Assembly (NCBI RefSeq): GCF_905163445.1
Contig: NC_053200.1
Location: forward strand, 7,936,001 to 8,000,000
Source: Pararge aegeria
Lineage: Eukaryota > Arthropoda > Insecta > Lepidoptera > Nymphalidae
Direction: 5' to 3'
Length of the DNA: 64,000 bases
Shown: piece by piece, positions 42,201 through 55,985 of the stretch
Numbering within the stretch: the stretch's first letter is position 1
Layout: each line of letters begins with the position of its first letter
Program-made: the position numbers and the translations under genes
Notes under the pieces: model-generated
Databases searched by the model: none
Seen by the model: the letters and a program-made list of their open reading frames with translations, nothing else
What the model was told of the DNA's origin: nothing

Positions 42201-45200
42201 TAATCGCTTAGTTACGAAATACATGACGCTTCTAAATTAAACTGTACATGTTAAAATCAATTTGAATATAAATACATCTTTGTTTTATTGATTGATTTAG
42301 TCAAGCTTTACAAAATATCTTTTTGACCTTTGTACTAGAAGTTTTCGATTCTAAGTATCTACTTAGATAACTATTTGTTTAGGGCGTTAAAATAAACCTT
42401 AACCTTAGTGAGCGTAAGTCTTAAATAACAAGATCTTTAATTATTTTATAATAACTTTAAATAGAAATCATTGGATTTAGTATATACGTCAGAGGACAAA
42501 GGAAAAAGATGAGACTATTTTTGTGGATTGTGAGAAAAAGGATATAATATGTGTAAAAAGTGAAAGGATACTGAATTGACGACATAGACTCCAGTGAAAG
42601 ATGCATCAATGAATTAATCATTTCTTTTAAACTTAATAGGGTAGACATTTTTATCTATTAACCTTTGTACTACAGACCACACCCCCAGGCCTTGTACAAG
42701 CAAAACTGATAAGGCAATTGTAAATAAACAAAAGCTTCATTATATTCATATCACTATAGTGGGAGCGGCGGAAGCAAATTTCTAGTATAGGTCAATCAGA
42801 AGATTTTACTGTTTATCTTTTTATTCGATGGGTCGATATGATGTTGATGGGAAAAAACGTGATAATTTTATCAAGTCATCTTTTAATATACCCAGTCTAA
42901 TTAAAGATCGGTTGAAACGACGTGGACAGACAATATCAAAAGTATCGCAGGTCATTTACACTAGTCCTTGGAATTAGAAATCTCTCCAAAATACTAAAGT
43001 CTAGTAGTCGACGTTGATGTGATGATGATAAGCGAAATTGTAGTGTTTATATCTATCTATATTATATAATTGTAATACTATAGATTGTCTGATGTACACA
43101 CGGCCCGGATAGGGCTAATTGTATCGGTTCAGACTTCATTTTGTAGTAGACGGGGTAGGTAGGTACAGATTAGACAAGTACCTGCACTCGAAGCCATGTG
43201 TAATGGCAAATCAGTGAATTACTGGAATAACGTCACGGACTACCATCGAACCCTTTTTTTATTTATTCTAATACTAGTGAGCCATTGACAGCAGTCTCGC
43301 CTGGTAGCAAGCGGTGCTGCAGTCATACCCCTAAGGTTTCTACGCTACATCATACCGAAACTAGCCAAGGCCAAAACCTCCCACCAGTCTAGACCAAAAA
43401 AATTCAGAAATCGTAATTACCAAATTGCCAAATCGTCAAACTCACACTACAGAGATGTATATGTATGACTACCCATTATCGGATTTACTGGCCCACTATA
43501 GGACACGGGTATCCTACCAGAATAAAAAGGGCTCAGACCGTAGTGCGAATTAGTAGACCTCACACGCCTTTGAGACATTATGGAGAACTGTCTGGCATGC
43601 TGGTTTCCTCAATATGAGATGTTCCTTCACCGACAATGTGTACAAACATACACACTCGGCCCCCCAAATATGAATTCACCGCTTCCTTAAAAGAGCTATT
43701 ACTGCAGAACTATCAAAACCTACCTCAGTGCGTGTAGATAGGGGATCGCCAACGCGACGCAAGGATACATTCGCGTCGACCCTCAATGCACCCTCTTCCA
43801 TACGCCCCGTACATGCTCCTAACCTTTGCACGATCAGTACTAGCTCTTTGACCAGTGCCGCGGCTTCCTCGCCATTCTGGAATGGAGAATAATATTTAAT
43901 TATTATAACATTTCTTAAGCCTTATATAACAAGAAAATCATACATACAATCGTGAAGGTACCGCCTAATACCTAATGCTTCTCTGCTAACTATGCTAATA
44001 TCATAGGGTTATTTTGAGAAACAAATTAGTAACAACAAAATGCAAACTATAAATTGACATCAATATATAGTTGTTGGATAAACACTATTTGGACTTTAGA
44101 CTCTTTGTGATCTCGTAAAATAGAATGTTCATAGATGGAATGCGAGCACTTTCTGCCTAATTCAGATAATACCGAATTATTTGGATACTATATTGGACTT
44201 TAAAATGGTGGTCAGAAGGAGCTCGATGTAAAAGGCGGAGGCCTATTACCAGTAGACGCTCATAGAGTGTAGATAGACTTAAACAACACAGACAACAGAT
44301 GAACATAGTTTGATCAGTATCATATATTGAAAATTGGATTTAACAAGTGTCTTGAGACCCAAATTTTGTTCAAAACTTATTATTATCAGTGACTTTGTTT
44401 ATAACATAGGCAAAGCTTGAGGGAATAAGCAATTACACTTTACTAACCTCCAAATCGGGTTCAAACACCAGTTCTATCAGAGGTGCCCCAGCTCTGTTCA
44501 AATCTACAAGGCTTCGCTTTAAGTCTGCATCATGCAATGACTTTCCACTATCTTGCTCTAGTTGTATTTGCTTTATCTTTGAACTCTTGTTATATGGCTT
44601 CTTATGGACCCCTGGTGTAAATACCTGTTAAGAATAGAAAAATATTGATAGTAATAATAAACTATTTATTCACGTTCTGTGCTGTGTAGTGGGTCACCCC
44701 CCCACTTCAGGGCTAGCACAGGCAGGAGAAAATATTGTATCCCCCTATAATGTCCCCTAACAAGGGATATAAATAATGTGTAAACCAGGGGAACATGGAA
44801 TAGGAGAAGTTTACCCCCGTTTATTATAACACATATAATATTTGGATATTATTTCCACTTGTGAGCCAGTGCTCTGAGTTTTGATAAAGCTGTGGGAGAA
44901 GATAATTTCATATCCTTTCCCCGGGGATATAATTGTCACTTGCCCATGCTAGGTGCAAGTGTAGGTGCAGAGACTAAGGAAGTTACATTCCTTGCCTTGC
45001 ATTCTTTGCGAGTACTGTGCGAGTAGGAGTTTCAACAATAAGTATTGTGTTGCTACTGATTGTTGAAACTACTGGAACATAAGTAATGGTATGGTTATTT
45101 AATTGAGGTATGCCTAGTCTATGAAGCATACTTAATTTTTTTATGTTGTTACTATACAGTCTACTAAATATAGCTTTGTAAATTAACAAAATTTATATTG

Positions 45201-46325
45201 AAATGAAGTATCTTTTAATGAAAAAGATAAGGATAATAATGAATATCATTAATTATAAAGTTACAAAATCATTTGTGAGCAACAAAGAAACTAATATTAT
45301 TTTTAACTATTTCAACTGCTTAGCATGTTAATTGGCAATAAAAACATATTTGATTCAGGCTAGATAATAAATCTGGGGCCAATATGTTTTTATAAAAAAA
45401 AATTATATGGTATCTTTCAATTTTGTTTTGTATCAATGAGGTTAAAGCCTATGTATAGTTATTAGCAATACATTTAAAAGCATTTGTATTGAAGATTAGT
45501 CTCAAGAAGCTTAAAGTATAAAAATACTTAATTGCTCTAATAGGTAATTCTGTGATAAATAAAGGAATATTTTGGGAAGTTTTCACTTCTCCTTAGAACA
45601 GGGTGGATGAAAAACCCTTGTGGATTGTGACGGAGATGATGGTGATAACTACATTCTTGATTAAAAGTTCATACTTTTTTTTTCATAGAAAATAATATGT
45701 ATGAACTTGTCATAGATGGCTCTGTAGAGGTACTACAAGAATGCACCTACAATATATTCCATATGTGCATTCTTTAGTAGACTCAGGCAAATGGTTGAAG
45801 TGGAATAAGATATGGTTTCTGTTTTAATTACTAACTAATACACATTTGTGTCTATAATAAAACTTTCTATTGTTATATATAAAATTAACTACATATATCT
45901 ATAACAATATTTAATACCTGAAAATTTATAACACCGTCGCTGGCTAAAGGTGCTCTTTGTTGTGTTATCTGATAGCCAGCGGGCAAATCAGCGTAAAAGT
46001 AATGCTTGCGGTCAAAAGTAGATACTTCGTTTACTTTACACGACAGTGCCAAAGCAGTCAAAACTCCTAGTTCTACGCACTTCCTATTTAAAACAGGCAA
46101 TGTTCCTGGTATTGCAGCATCAAATAACGATACACAATTGTTCACTAAGCCACCAAAAGTGTTCTGAGCACCCGAAAAGAGTTTCGATTCCGTGTTTAAC
46201 TGAGCATGCACTTCCAATCCAACGACACTTTGCCACTTTTTATGAGAAGGCATCGACACATAGCGTTTATTTATTTTATTAAGTTTAGGATATAATCTTC
46301 TTAATATTATTAAATAAAAATACAT
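39227..46325 (-). CDS. GatB: Mitochondrial glutamyl-tRNA(Gln) amidotransferase subunit B, 521 aa, five exons
   Basis: GatB is the subunit of the mitochondrial GatCAB complex that binds misacylated Glu-tRNA(Gln), activates its glutamate with ATP and accepts ammonia from GatA to form Gln-tRNA(Gln). Exons: 45918-46325, 44448-44624, 43724-43876, 41924-42096, 39227-39881. All junctions are GT-AG, phase 0 except phase 2 before the last exon. Motifs in order: VGLEVHAQLNTESKLF (35-50), RKHYFYADLPAGYQI (106-120), IQLEQDSGKSLHD (156-168), DLNRAGAPLIELV (177-189), LRVDANVSLRR (226-236), RTEIKN across exons 3/4, and DYRYMPEPNLPPL (302-314). The last roughly 200 residues are the helical GatB/YqeY domain that grips the tRNA. 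The first 30 residues are basic and amphipathic, a likely mitochondrial import signal. Length is slightly below the human protein and above bacterial ones. No breaks are seen, so it should be functional. Confidence 0.97.
40250..40760 (-). other. Unassigned open frame inside a GatB intron
   Basis: A 60-codon minus-strand frame (40303-40485, RYCHQLLRLQDDYNFIL...) lies in the last GatB intron, on the same strand. About 200 bases upstream an ATG-led stretch reads MVNFKNLR and ends at a possible donor (AGAG|GTAAAT). They might be pieces of a nested gene or a chance frame; I recognise neither. Confidence 0.15.
41009..41326 (+). repeat. Tandem duplication of about 184-bp period in a GatB intron
   Basis: CTCAATAGTCTAAnAAGATnA (41009 and 41193) opens two copies that share GTGACGGCACAGCACTGAAT and ATAAATATACCTAGACATAG. 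They diverge in the middle and share ACTGCCTTAGATT further on. It lies in the intron before GatB exon 5. Confidence 0.9.
43476..43700 (-). mobile_element. SINE family B in GatB intron 3/4 region
   Basis: Diverged minus-strand copy (GGCCCACTATAGGACACGGG, CACGCCTTTGAGACATTATG, CATGCTGGTTTCCTCAATAT). It ends just 24 bases before GatB exon 3 (43724), within the intron that follows exon 3. Confidence 0.75.
44683..44962. repeat. Interspersed repeat, 'ggggatataat' family, in GatB intron 1
   Basis: GGGCTAGCACAGGCAGGAGA at left and TTTCCCCGGGGATATAATTG at right; same arrangement as 33186-33500. It lies about 60 bases upstream of GatB exon 2 in the intron. Confidence 0.75.
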
Positions 46326-49300
46326 TTTAAATTAAACTTTCTGTAAAATATCAGAAACGGAGACCATGACATTGACATGTTTTGACTTTGCTTATTATGA
46401 CAGATGACAATTGAAGCAAATTGATAGCCTTTTTTTTTAACCGGCCTTTGGTACTGGGTTCTTCTGTTTAAATATATTATATATGATATTTAAATACAAA
46501 GCTGCAAAATCCCTACACTCGTAATACTAGCGGTTTCTAGTGACTTTGTCCCCATACAACTTCCTATATGTAATTTTTTTTTACGCACAATACTGAAAGT
46601 AAATTTACATTCGTAATTATTTAAATACCCAGATCATAAACCGTAAGTATGAATTAACCTAAAAAATTGGTAATAATATCCTTGTTTCTAACTTTAACAT
46701 AAACTATTTTAAATTTTAATTAGACTCGCTTACAATGTGTTATTACGTGTGCTATAATTTACGTGTTTAATAGTATAAAATGGTATGTTTGTTTTAAAAC
46801 TTGTACTAAATTATATACTTCGTGGTATACAGCATGAAAAACATGGATCAATAATCAAAGATGAACTGTTAAAATTTTGCACGGAACGATATTTATTTTT
46901 ATAACCTCTGGAAATCTAAAATCCCACAGGTGTTTATTGGCATCAATAAAAGTAGGTATCTGCCGAAGTACATCGTCTCATCAAGTGCACTAAACACTTC
47001 TGGCGAAAATGTACTTAATAGGTACATACTAATTGAAGTAACCAATTAAGTTTGGCTTTAATATTGATTTGTTGACTTACTTCTTTATAAACTCACTGTA
47101 GCTTAACGTTAAAAATTGTGCTCCAAAATGTAGGTGATCAATCAATCGTAAAACTTACCTAGGTATGCATTGATGATAGTCCTTTGTTGAATGGAATTTG
47201 TATTTTTTTATTTTAAAATAATTTAATTAATCCTAAAGCTACTTAAAATTGCATTGATATTTTGACTAATTAACTTAGATTTAACTTAATTAAGCGTTAT
47301 ATTTAATTTATCACATCTTTTTATTGACGCACTAACTGCCTACGACACTAATCCCGTTACTACTTCAAAGAGAAAGGAGAAAAGGTATAAAACAATGAAA
47401 GCTAATGTTGCTTCAGCGATCGAGTACATTTTCATTGATTTTTTTGGTCTGCGAAAAATCAATAATATTCCGTCTCTATAAATATTACTTTCGAGAACGC
47501 GCGGGAACAGTAGGCTATGCGACGTGCAATCGATACCATTCACTGGCGGGGAATGACCATAATGTACATAAACAGAGTAGGTGTGCACAAAACCTTGACG
47601 ATGGTATTCAAGTAATCCAACAAAATTGAATAGCACCACTTGCCATTGTAAGTCAATGTTTTTCGTGTCAATCGTATTTTGCTGGTTATTCTGGATACAC
47701 ACCCACAAAACTGGCTGATTAAATTGAATTATTTATCTACGTTTTGCGTCACACACCGCTGCGTTCTAAATTCTTTTTACTACCTAGGTAGGTATATTGG
47801 CTTCACGCAACGTCATTCGTAAATAATCTCCATAAAAGGGTCTTTAAAATAAATGTAAGATCTCCCAATGTACCTATTAGGTACAATGTGAGTGGAAAAT
47901 GCATGAAAGTATAACACTCACCCAAGTAAATTTTCACAAGTGATCCTCCATGGGTTGTTCATCGATAGTAAATTTAATATAATAATATAGGTAATTGGCT
48001 AAAGATTACACTATAGGCAAATTCATGTTGCGCTAATCATATTTTTATTTAATTCTGCGCTCAATTGAACTGGCGCCAATTCAGTTGTACCTACACAAAT
48101 CTCCAAATTTAAGAAATTGACAGACCTAAATATACCTAGGTATAATGGCGATTATTTTCTGCAGAGAGCATTGTGAAATTATAGACCTAGTTAAAGATTT
48201 ACTAAATTGGCACCAGATCTATTTAATCCACATTTTAATAGAAATGAAGTAAAGCACAATACCTACGAATTTGCCTATGGTGATCTTTAGGTATTATACA
48301 TTATACCTATTAACGTTCCATGACCAACCCATAAAGCATCACTTATTTATTTATTTATTTATTAGCTTTTCAAGGGAAACAAAATCACTTTGAGAATTTG
48401 CTTGTTAGAGTGTAATTGAAACAGTACCAGTGTATATTTTAAATTGGCCGGTGTTTTGAAATCAAAAATAATACTTAAAACTTTTTCAGTTAATTTATTA
48501 ATTGCAGTATTGAATAAACCTTTATAAATTTCAAACATTGAACGCTCACTGAAAAATGTATCTTTGCTAAGGCAATAAGTTCAACCTTAGTCAAAAGAAT
48601 CTTAGCGTAGGTAATTGCGAACTAATCCAATAAAAATAGTTAATTATATGTTGTTTTTTATTATTTATTTACATGCACCAAAATGGCATAATACACTATA
48701 AGCTAGCTATAAATAAAATAGCACTATCACAAGACCTAGGCACAGAAAATATTATATACTTACCTACTTACAAATACAAAATTCGAACAAAGTTACGTTA
48801 ATTTCAATACAATAAGCAAGTAATAAACCTACCTATTCAAAATGTATACTACGGTAAAATAACAATAAATAAAATAGAGCATATTAGGTAGGTACCTATT
48901 GAAATGTGTAAAGAAATTGGAAAAACATAAAAATGTTTGTAATATAAGTATCCTTAAATGCGTTTATTAGATAACAATGATTTCGTTTACTACTAGATTT
49001 GTTTCCTTTGAGTACCTACCTACTGGATAGCAACTACGAAGGAACTGATAATAAATTATTTTTAAAATCTATAGTAGGTATAATGATAAAACAAATTCAT
49101 TATAGGAGAAAGTTTATTGAATAAGCAGTAGGTACCTACTTTATTCACGTATAGCTTTATTGTAAGGTTTCAAACTTATAACGTGATATCCACGTTTTCG
49201 TAAATTTTTAATTTTAAATGGAGGAACAAACTTCTTAAATTCATCAAATTAATGGCTTCAGTGGTGCCAATTATTCTGATGTACAAAATCGCTATACGAA

Positions 49301-50799
49301 ACTAAATTGACAAGTGATATTTAAAGCAGTTTTCATAATGTTGTCTGTGGAAAACCGGAAAACTGAATTTTTGGGTCTGTTAATTTAGTTTTAGATTTTT
49401 GCTTAACAATATTGACACCAATAAACGATAGTGTGTTAAACTATCTATGAAGATGATTTTATATGCATTTTCTTATAACATTTCGTGTAGGTATCTTTCA
49501 CAATCTCACTACAGATTTAATTAAACTTTGGATTGGAGACATCACCCTGGCCTCCTTATTATTATTCTTCATATGGCATTTTTCCAAATATTAGTGTCTA
49601 TTATACTTAATTGATCTTACCTTCTGTACTTTATGCTCCGCAACCATTAAAACTCGTTCCAGCTTCCTATCAAGGCATCATTTAACTAATGTAATAGTTA
49701 ACAGTTAAGATTTGCCTTTGTTATCTTATTATTTTGTAGTTACAAATTTAAACCAAGTTTGGTTTCAAGTATATGGTAGACTCGCTTTTTTGAAGTTAGT
49801 CTAGAAACAATGAAAAATACAGGAGTTGTGCAATAGTGACCTCGTCTGTTTAAAATGAAAGATTTACGCTAGCGCCGATGTGACATTTGCTTATTTATAA
49901 ACTTACGTTATTGACGAGCTATTTTTATTAATAATTATAAAACAGTGAAAATAACAGTTAAGTAGGTGTTGTCGACATCGGCTATACCACGGAACGTCTC
50001 AAGGGAAAGGTATTATTTTTTTTCAAGCTATGTTTAGATAGCGATCGGATGGAATAGGGAGATATTGAACAAGCAAAGAGATCTTATGCAAAAGCTCAGC
50101 GCTTTCGTGAGACTGAATCTCTGGTTAGATGATTGTTGGAATGCCGGGGGAGTCGGACCACTTGAAGGACGTGCCAAGGACGCCTCTTGATTGGGTGTGT
50201 AATACTAAGGACTGCGGTACTGGCAAAAATATTGACCTAACAATTTGTAATTAAAGTTGGTAACCCTTTTACTTAAAAGTGTCATCCTCTGTGATTAATG
50301 ATGAGCTAGGTAGTAAGTAATGATTTAAGTTTCGCGCGCGTGAATCTACATGACTGTAGAAAGTTTGACCTATCTATTCCTTATATTTTAGTTTTAAAAC
50401 TAAGTGCACTTACTCATTATACTAAGTTATAATGCGTTCGTGTAATTCCTGCGCATTATTTTATTAAATTCAGAGTTTCACTTTATACCTACTATTAAAT
50501 AATTACCCTGTACTAAAATTAATTTCATTAAACTCAGATTGAAGTGAAGGTAACTTGTATTAAGTAACTATACATATAGTTACAAGGAGCTATGTGTATA
50601 CTGGATCATATGTTCAAGTAATTAGATTAGGTAGAGCTATGATAAAAAGGTGTAGCTACTCTATGGAAGTAACCTGCGATAGTATGATATCCATTTTAAT
50701 ATATAATATCTGAGGAGAAATGTAAGAAATACCGAATAGTTAAACTTCTTACAACGTCAGTAAAAAAGAAAAATGTCTTAACAATTATTCATTGTAAAG
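46326..50799. other. Intergenic upstream of GatB, nothing recognised
   Basis: AT-rich DNA with many TAGGTACCTA-type runs. One open frame on the minus strand (47340-47708, 122 codons) lacks family resemblance and splice context and overlaps another frame on the plus strand. The first few hundred bases must hold the GatB promoter; I see no TATA box. Confidence 0.45.
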
Positions 50800-51040
50800 T
50801 CAACATCTCCTGAAGATGCTCCGGTATCGGAGCGAAACGTGCGCTGGTTGCCGAAGATCTTTTTGGTGTGGAGTATAAGGTTGAAGAAATTATAAATTAC
50901 AACATACAGATTCTCCTGTTTTCGCGGAGTATAGCAAATTAAGCTTAATTTTCATAATATATCATGGGTTTCCGCAAAGTAACGCCTGCTTCTATCCAAT
51001 AACAACAAAAACAGTTTTTCTGACCGAATTTAAACTCTGT
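50800..51040 (+). repeat. Interspersed repeat with inverse copy at 15075-15265
   Basis: GAAGATGCTCCGGTATCGGA, TTTTCGCGGAGTATAGCAAA and GCAAAGTAACGCCTGCTTCT. The last two segments occur in complement near 15110-15180. A common lepidopteran repeat of uncertain class. Confidence 0.75.
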
Positions 51041-51103
51041 AGGCATTCCCAGAGATATCTTCAGAGAGAGAGAGAGAGAGAACAAGTGTGTGCGCAGACA
51101 CAG

Positions 51104-51272
51104 GTTCAGGTGCAAGAGATCAGGCGCTGGACCGATGTCTTAACTTGTTCTGCGCGGCACGGGGCACAGATTTACAATGAGTACAGCGTGGTGGACTACG
51201 GCCTAAACCCTTCCTATTCTGAGAGGAGACCCGTGCCCTGTACTGGGGCGGTAATGGGTTCACGATGATGAT
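51104..51272 (+). mobile_element. SINE family B, 3' half
   Basis: CAGCGTGGTGGACTACGGCC, GAGGAGACCCGTGCCCTGTA, GGTAATGGGTTCACGATGAT. The head is absent; an AG dinucleotide run (51063-51080) precedes it. Confidence 0.75.
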
Positions 51273-51359
51273 GTATTTCAGTTGCCGCTACACATACTAA
51301 ACACCAGAATAAAATAAGTATTTAAGGGGTTCCCATCTTCTTCTTCTTCTTCTGCTTGC

Positions 51360-52065
51360 GGCCCAAGTTCGCCTGGTCCCTGGTGTCACGTCGACCGGCT
51401 ATGATCTATTGTGACGCCGCTGTCTAGACCTCCCAGAAACCATTGGTTGCCGCGAGGAATAGCAGCACTTTCCTTGCTGGAAGAAGTTTAGCATCCTCTG
51501 GTTTTATTATATATACTTCCCCAAAAGAATGCTGCGTTTATGCATCAGCGCGGGGCAGGAAAAGATTAAGTGCAGCGGCTTCTGCGCAGCTTCTTTACAG
51601 AGTCTACATAGATCTGTGTCCTGCAGCTTTAGGTTTAACATGTGCCTGTTGAGCTCACAGTGCCCCGTAAGCGCTCGCACTAGAATGCATAGGTTTTTTT
51701 CTGTTGAGTGGCCTCAGACGCGGCCCTTCTGTTGAATGTTTTTATTAGAACTCGAGAATTTTTCATTTCTGGGAGTTGTCTTCAGCGAATGAGTGTATGG
51801 TAGTTGAAATAGGTTTGTAGGGTGAGTTGCGCCAGGCTTTTGGGTATTCCGCAGACCGGCTCAGGGCCTATTTGCTACTCCAAAGCGTCTGTTTTTGCTA
51901 GTTCATCGGCCTTTTCGATACCGATGATCCCCTCATGGCCTAGAACCCAACGTAGAATGACCCTGTTAGTTAATGCCAGGGTATTCAGGATTTGCCTGCA
52001 GTTTTCTACGAACTTTGAGTTCAGAACCTCGGAAGATAAAGCAGAAAGTGTTGCTTGACTATCCT
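51360..52065 (-). pseudogene. Non-LTR retrotransposon RNase H and C-terminal relic
   Basis: Minus-strand reading gives SQATLSALSSEVLN, then RVILRWVLGHEGIIGIEKAD and ELAKTDAL before a stop. GHxGxxGxxxADELA is the RNase H active-site motif of I/R1-type non-LTR elements. Further on, in another frame, CRLCKEAAQKPLHLIFSCPA matches the Cys/His segment that follows RNase H. Several stops and frameshifts make it dead. It is GC-richer than its surroundings. Confidence 0.75.
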
Positions 52066-53132
52066 AATGGATATAAGGGGTTCCCATACATCGACATGAT
52101 TTTTTTGCCGTTTCTATATGTAAGTACTGGTACTGAACCTTTCATGTGCGAGTCCGATGCGCACTTGGCCGGATTTGAGATTTCACTGAACTAATGGCAC
52201 CTTAAAGTACTTACGTTATAATACGCCATATGTATGTTTATTATAATAGGCCATAAGTATTTAAATTGATAATGACTACCGAATACGTAATGGGTAGGTC
52301 GATTCACACAAATACAGGTAACATATTACGATGTTAACAAGTTGTTTTCAATTGTTGGTATTGTATTATTCGTAGTTATTCCATTGAAGAGCGCCGAGGT
52401 CAACTGTTTTATATTAATTACTGTGTACTCGTAGTTATTACGTGCGTAAGTGAAATCTGTTTACTAGCTACCTTACATAGATAAATCTTTTTTTCTTACT
52501 CAATTTTATATCTAGAAGATAAGCATAGTTTTTGTTTTCATAGCAAGCATAGTAAGGATTGATAAAATAATCTTAACATATTTAAATACATATTCACGTA
52601 GTTTTTGTACCTTCTACCTAAATAATTAATTATTAACTACTAATTATAACGAAAATTTAGACATTTGTTAGTTACTTAGGAAGTGTACCAGTAGCGTTCA
52701 CAAGGTTTTTGATCAGGAGAGAAAGATGGCATAAACTTGGAAAAATCATCCTCCTATACTAGTTTGCTCTTAAGGAACTTGTAATAAATTATTATCTACA
52801 CCATCAAATAAAAATGTGTCAAATCTTATGAGGAGACGTCGAAGCTCCAGATTTTCATAACCGACTGTGATGTATACGTCTATTTCATGACGGGTGGACA
52901 GCATTGTTCCGTGAATTGTTAAGATATTCTGAGAATATTTAATGACCTTTACTTCAATATTCGCAGAATATCACTATAGTAATAGTAATATTTAATGTCA
53001 TCTTTCATTAATTTGTCTTGTAGTTATCCATAAATTATGTAGTTCTATCTAGTTAGTGTAAGTGGCCCTGCCGTACCAGTACCGTACTATCATATTATAC
53101 CTACCTAACTCCTATTTTTTTATTCCTACAAG

Positions 53133-53460
53133 TTAGCCCTTGACTGCAATCCCAAGTAAGTGAATACACTTGAATGAATGAATACACTTTTATTGTACAC
53201 CACAGAAAAAAAAGTAGTTACCTACAAAGATATAAATACATATAAAGAGAGTACAATTTGGTGGCCTTATCGCTACATAGCGATTTCTTCCAGGCAACCA
53301 ATGTAAATGTAATAAGTGATGATCCGGTAAGACGGTAAAAGGCTAACCTGTTAGGAGTATGGCAGTTAATAAAACCCATACCACTAATCGGTTTCTACGC
53401 GGCAACGTACCGGAACGCTAAATCACTAAGCGGTACGTCTTTGTCGGTAGGATGGTAACA
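53133..53460 (-). mobile_element. SINE family C split by another repeat
   Basis: Family C sequence (AGCCCTTGACTGCAATCCCA) is interrupted at about 53150-53305 by a repeat (AATACACTTTTATTGTACAC to CTTCCAGGCAACCAATG). That repeat also occurs at 59686-59812. Family C resumes with AAGTGATGATCCGGTAAGAC. Confidence 0.65.
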
Positions 53461-54734
53461 AATACATAAAACTTTTAAAATTAGAGATACATAAAACGAT
53501 TAAACACTTAGAGGAAGAGGTTTCTTTTACTACTAAAGATGATAAACTGCGTATCTCTTGCCTTATTCTTAAAGACTTGTCCATCCAAAGATCTCTTGGT
53601 CTTTTAAAATTTGAGTAGTAAGAACCTACGTATCTTTATATATTATGGTTCAACGAACGTTAGTAAACAGTATAAAGGTAAAAAACGAGAATGTTCGCCT
53701 TCATTAGCTCGTACCTACTACATACCTACCTTTTATTTTTATCCCACCATACCTAGTCGGTACAATATTATACTATAACAACTTATGCTACTTTAAACTG
53801 GATAGAGTAGGTTTTTCCGAAGAATATATTATCTTGAGGTCCGTCAAAGAAATCAAGTTTTACTGGTTCGTTCATTCGATTTAACTAGGTAATTTAGGTA
53901 CCTTAAAATCACCGGATGTTAAGACGTTATTGGTGCCAGTTCAGTTAAATTAACAAAACTCTTTTGAGGTTGATAGTGATAGTGATGAGTGACTGCCAGA
54001 GATCAAACTTAGGCCCCCAGAAAATAAGTCCGAATTCCTAGCCACTAGGCTATGACCGCTTTAAATGAAACAAATTTGCAAGTCTAAAACAGTTCTAGTG
54101 ACTTGCACTAGGAAAATTTATAAAAGGATAGCACTATTTTTAGCAAACTTTTTAACTGAATGTAATTCAACTATATGAGCAGCCTGTTTAATTACTCAGG
54201 GACAACTTGTACAAACCTATATGTCAAATAAGTGAACAGAAACAGTAGTCTAACTCTAAACACTCGATAGATAAGTCTGAGTATCCAGACACATGTTGAC
54301 TCACGTAATGATGATTTTCGAATGGGGATTAAGGTTCAATCGCCGACGAGGTCCGATAAGATATTTTGTAAACAAAATTGTATACCAACTTACATCAAAA
54401 AATTACACCTATGAAGCGTTCGTACATATTTTTGCCAAGATTGTGCGGTGATGGTCAAAACTAGAGTCATATACACCAACTTTAAACTAAATCTTTTGGG
54501 AGCCTAGGCGCACACTGAAATTAAATTAAAATCACAAACTTAATTTTTTTTAACATATCGCAATCTCGCAGGTTTCCCAAAATATTGGACTAAGATATGC
54601 AAGAAAACAAATTCAAATACAACAGATAGCTCCAGCGATCAGAGCCTACGCACCTAAGTTCGTACGTTACCTACGATAACATACTCGCTGCCTGTTTTAT
54701 TTTTTTAAATAATAAGTCAAAATCCATCGCCTAT

Positions 54735-54880
54735 AAACAGAGCAAAACTTCACAGGGCTAGGGGCACGACCTCAACATGCCGCCCTGTGTCCATCTGTTT
54801 GAGGCGTAGGTGTTAAGCCTCATAAGTGCCTGTAATTACACATTGCTGTTTAGCGGCAGATATAAACATGGCGATAGTTC
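54735..54880 (+). repeat. Interspersed repeat, related to 10830-11000 and 14160-14300
   Basis: CAGAGCAAAACTTCACAGGG and GAGGCGTAGGTGTTAAGCCT with TGTAATTACAC. The piece at 10830-11000 has CTGAGGCGTAAGTGATAAGC and CTGTAATTACACCAGAAATC. It looks like a degenerate LINE 3' region. Confidence 0.55.
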
Positions 54881-55744
54881 TAGACTAGCTAGACTAGTTT
54901 GGTCGCGGCCCTTGCAGCTGCTAGCTTGTTGTTTTAATGGTTTCGCCGATAGTTGCGGTTCCCGAACGATTTATATGATACATACACTCAACAATGGGAG
55001 ACAGTTCCTAGGGCCAAATGTTAACGTTTGCGGTTTTATTATTTTCATCTTTAGTCATATTGCACAAAAGCTTGGCTCTTTCTTTGAGCTAACGATATTT
55101 TCCGATTGAATTAGTTTGTTACCAGCTCTGCCCGAAGTTGTACTGTATTTGTATACATTAAAAAATACCAAAAGTTTCCCTGATCGATTTTGGCCACGGT
55201 GGTCAATCTTCAAAGGGAAGATCCCACTACGTGGTAGATATGATACTGCACAAGACTAGCTAAATAGATCTACCTACCTACTACTAAAAAACTACGTACG
55301 ATTTCGGATAGGTTTTTTTTCAATATATAAACATCCATAAGTCGCTTATTATTTAATAAATAATGATCGATCAATTGAAAGGAAACAAGCGAATATTTCG
55401 CACCAGGATGTGCAAAATATTATCTGCGTAGGAAAGAAAATATTGATATTCAGACGTCACAGCACAAGAATCAAGGTGTTACCTCATTACGTCAAAGATT
55501 TTATTGCTTCGCAAATATACATTCGAGGCAAGTTTACGTTCGCTTTAAATTAATTATTCAAATAACATTAACATAAATTGTTAGGTCTAACTGGTTCATC
55601 TCTGTATGTTCTGTGCTACTAAGCCCTTAAAACCTCTAAGCTCAAGTAAAATGACTAAATACCTAAAAAAACAGATATCTTCGTTCACATTCAATGTTTA
55701 TAAAGAGCAGTAGGACTCTCAGGCCTGCCAAACTATTATGTGTG

Positions 55745-55985
55745 TGTAGTGGCGTGTGGTGCAGATTATAATACCGTGGTACACCTCTCCTTTACCCGCG
55801 GGTGTCGTACGAGGCGACCAAGGGAATATAACACAGATTCTCTCCTCCTCTCCTCTGTGCTATTATTACCATCTACTGCGGTCGCCAACCCAGCGTGGTG
55901 ATAATGTGCAAACCTCGTTAGCACTTAAAGAGGCCTCGATGAGAGGCCTATAGTCGAGTAGTGGACTGTTATAGGCTATTAATGA
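55745..55985 (+). repeat. Interspersed repeat, related to 25785-25935
   Basis: CCGCGGGTGTCGTACGAGGC, CCATCTACTGCGGTCGCCAA, GAGGCCTATAGTCGAGTAGT. The copy at 25785-25935 has ATCATCTACTGCGATCAACA and a GATGATGAATGATG end. The recurring ending resembles SINE-like elements of moths and butterflies. Confidence 0.7.

Larger units (their letters stand above)
52196..55744. other. Intergenic with scattered repeat fragments
   Basis: Besides the SINE family C copy and the repeat at 54735-54880, a tRNA-like SINE head (family B, minus strand) is visible at 53993-54062 (TAGCCACTAGGCTATGACCG). No gene seen. Confidence 0.5.

Noticed and set aside
47340..47708. 122-codon minus-strand open frame
   Set aside because: Length is within chance for this much sequence; no recognised family, no splice or polyadenylation context.
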